From a virus: a stretch of DNA of 28,305 nucleotides. The notes beneath the pieces are model-generated. The model was given only the letters and a program-made list of their open reading frames with translations. It searched no databases and was not told the DNA's origin. Position numbers and translations under genes: made by a program. Positions 28,264-28,305 of this stretch are shown here, piece after piece. The stretch lies in the IMG/VR virus record IMGVR_UViG_3300022851_000086, positions 1 through 28,305 of that record. One strand, written 5' to 3'. Positions within the stretch are counted from its first letter, which is position 1, and each line of letters starts with the position of its first letter.

Positions 28264-28305
28264 TTACTCCCGGAACGGCTGTGGCGTGTTTTTGCCATTC
28301 GACTC
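28264..28305 (-). CDS. End of an upstream tail gene (partial)
   Basis: An open frame enters the window on the minus strand and ends in TAA six bases before the tape measure ATG; the last residues read ESNGKNTPQPFRE. Its stop lies within the GGGAG-TAA stretch that also carries the tape measure ribosome-binding site. A tail assembly chaperone gene usually stands here, but only 13 codons are visible. Confidence 0.4.
   Translation of the reverse strand, partial: ESNGKNTPQPFRE

Noticed and set aside
1-28305. tRNA genes, integrase or attachment sites
   Set aside because: I looked for cloverleaf-like stretches, tyrosine or serine recombinase motifs and long terminal repeats and saw none that I could support.

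Overview
This window is most likely part of a tailed bacteriophage genome or prophage (siphovirus-like, because of a 1152-residue tape measure protein). It is GC-rich and densely packed, and nearly every gene pair is joined by ATGA/GTGA/TAATG overlaps. A GapR/DUF2312 homologue, the GC-rich third codon positions and the set of replication genes suggest an alphaproteobacterial, perhaps Rhodobacterales, host. That host assignment is an inference. I see no integrase, excisionase, clear CI-type repressor, rRNA or tRNA here, so lifestyle cannot be decided. Capsid, terminase and most tail-assembly genes are outside the window.

Layout. (1) 1-3266, minus strand: a modification operon read right to left. 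It holds a methylase-fold protein with an IWCPFD motif, an HNH endonuclease, two small unknown genes and a ParB-like/DNA methylase fusion cut by the window edge. (2) 3267-3686: about 420 bp, mostly AT-rich non-coding DNA with short repeats, ending in a clear minus-strand terminator. (3) 3687-10591, minus strand: primase-helicase, a 20-codon leader, a small HTH protein with its own promoter, a C5 cytosine methylase, an HD nucleotidase-like protein, an N4/N6 methylase and an SF2 helicase. (4) 10592-10702: divergent promoters. (5) 10703-19463, plus strand: DUF2800 RecB/Cas4-like nuclease, GapR-like protein, DUF2815-like ssDNA-binding protein, family B DNA polymerase, many very small genes, a short sliding-clamp-like protein, a VRR-NUC nuclease and more small genes. 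(6) 19494-28305, minus strand, convergent with (5): tape measure, distal tail protein, two tail-fibre modules and a lysis cassette ending in overlapping Rz/Rz1 spanins.

How it works together: blocks 3 and 5 together encode a nearly self-contained replisome (primase-helicase, polymerase, SSB, clamp-like protein, nucleases, SF2 helicase). At least three, probably four, DNA methylases would mark the phage DNA, and the HNH enzyme beside one of them may form a restriction-modification-like pair. Block 6 makes the tail tip and breaks the host envelope.

The most notable signals are: a repeated promoter box whose conservation extends through the spacer and past the -10; a 223-residue protein resembling domains 2 and 3 of DnaN; an apparent tandem duplication of the tail-fibre module that left a 29-codon scar; the repeat-bearing AT-rich non-coding block at 3330-3653; and a cluster of tiny coupled genes behind two copies of the promoter box.
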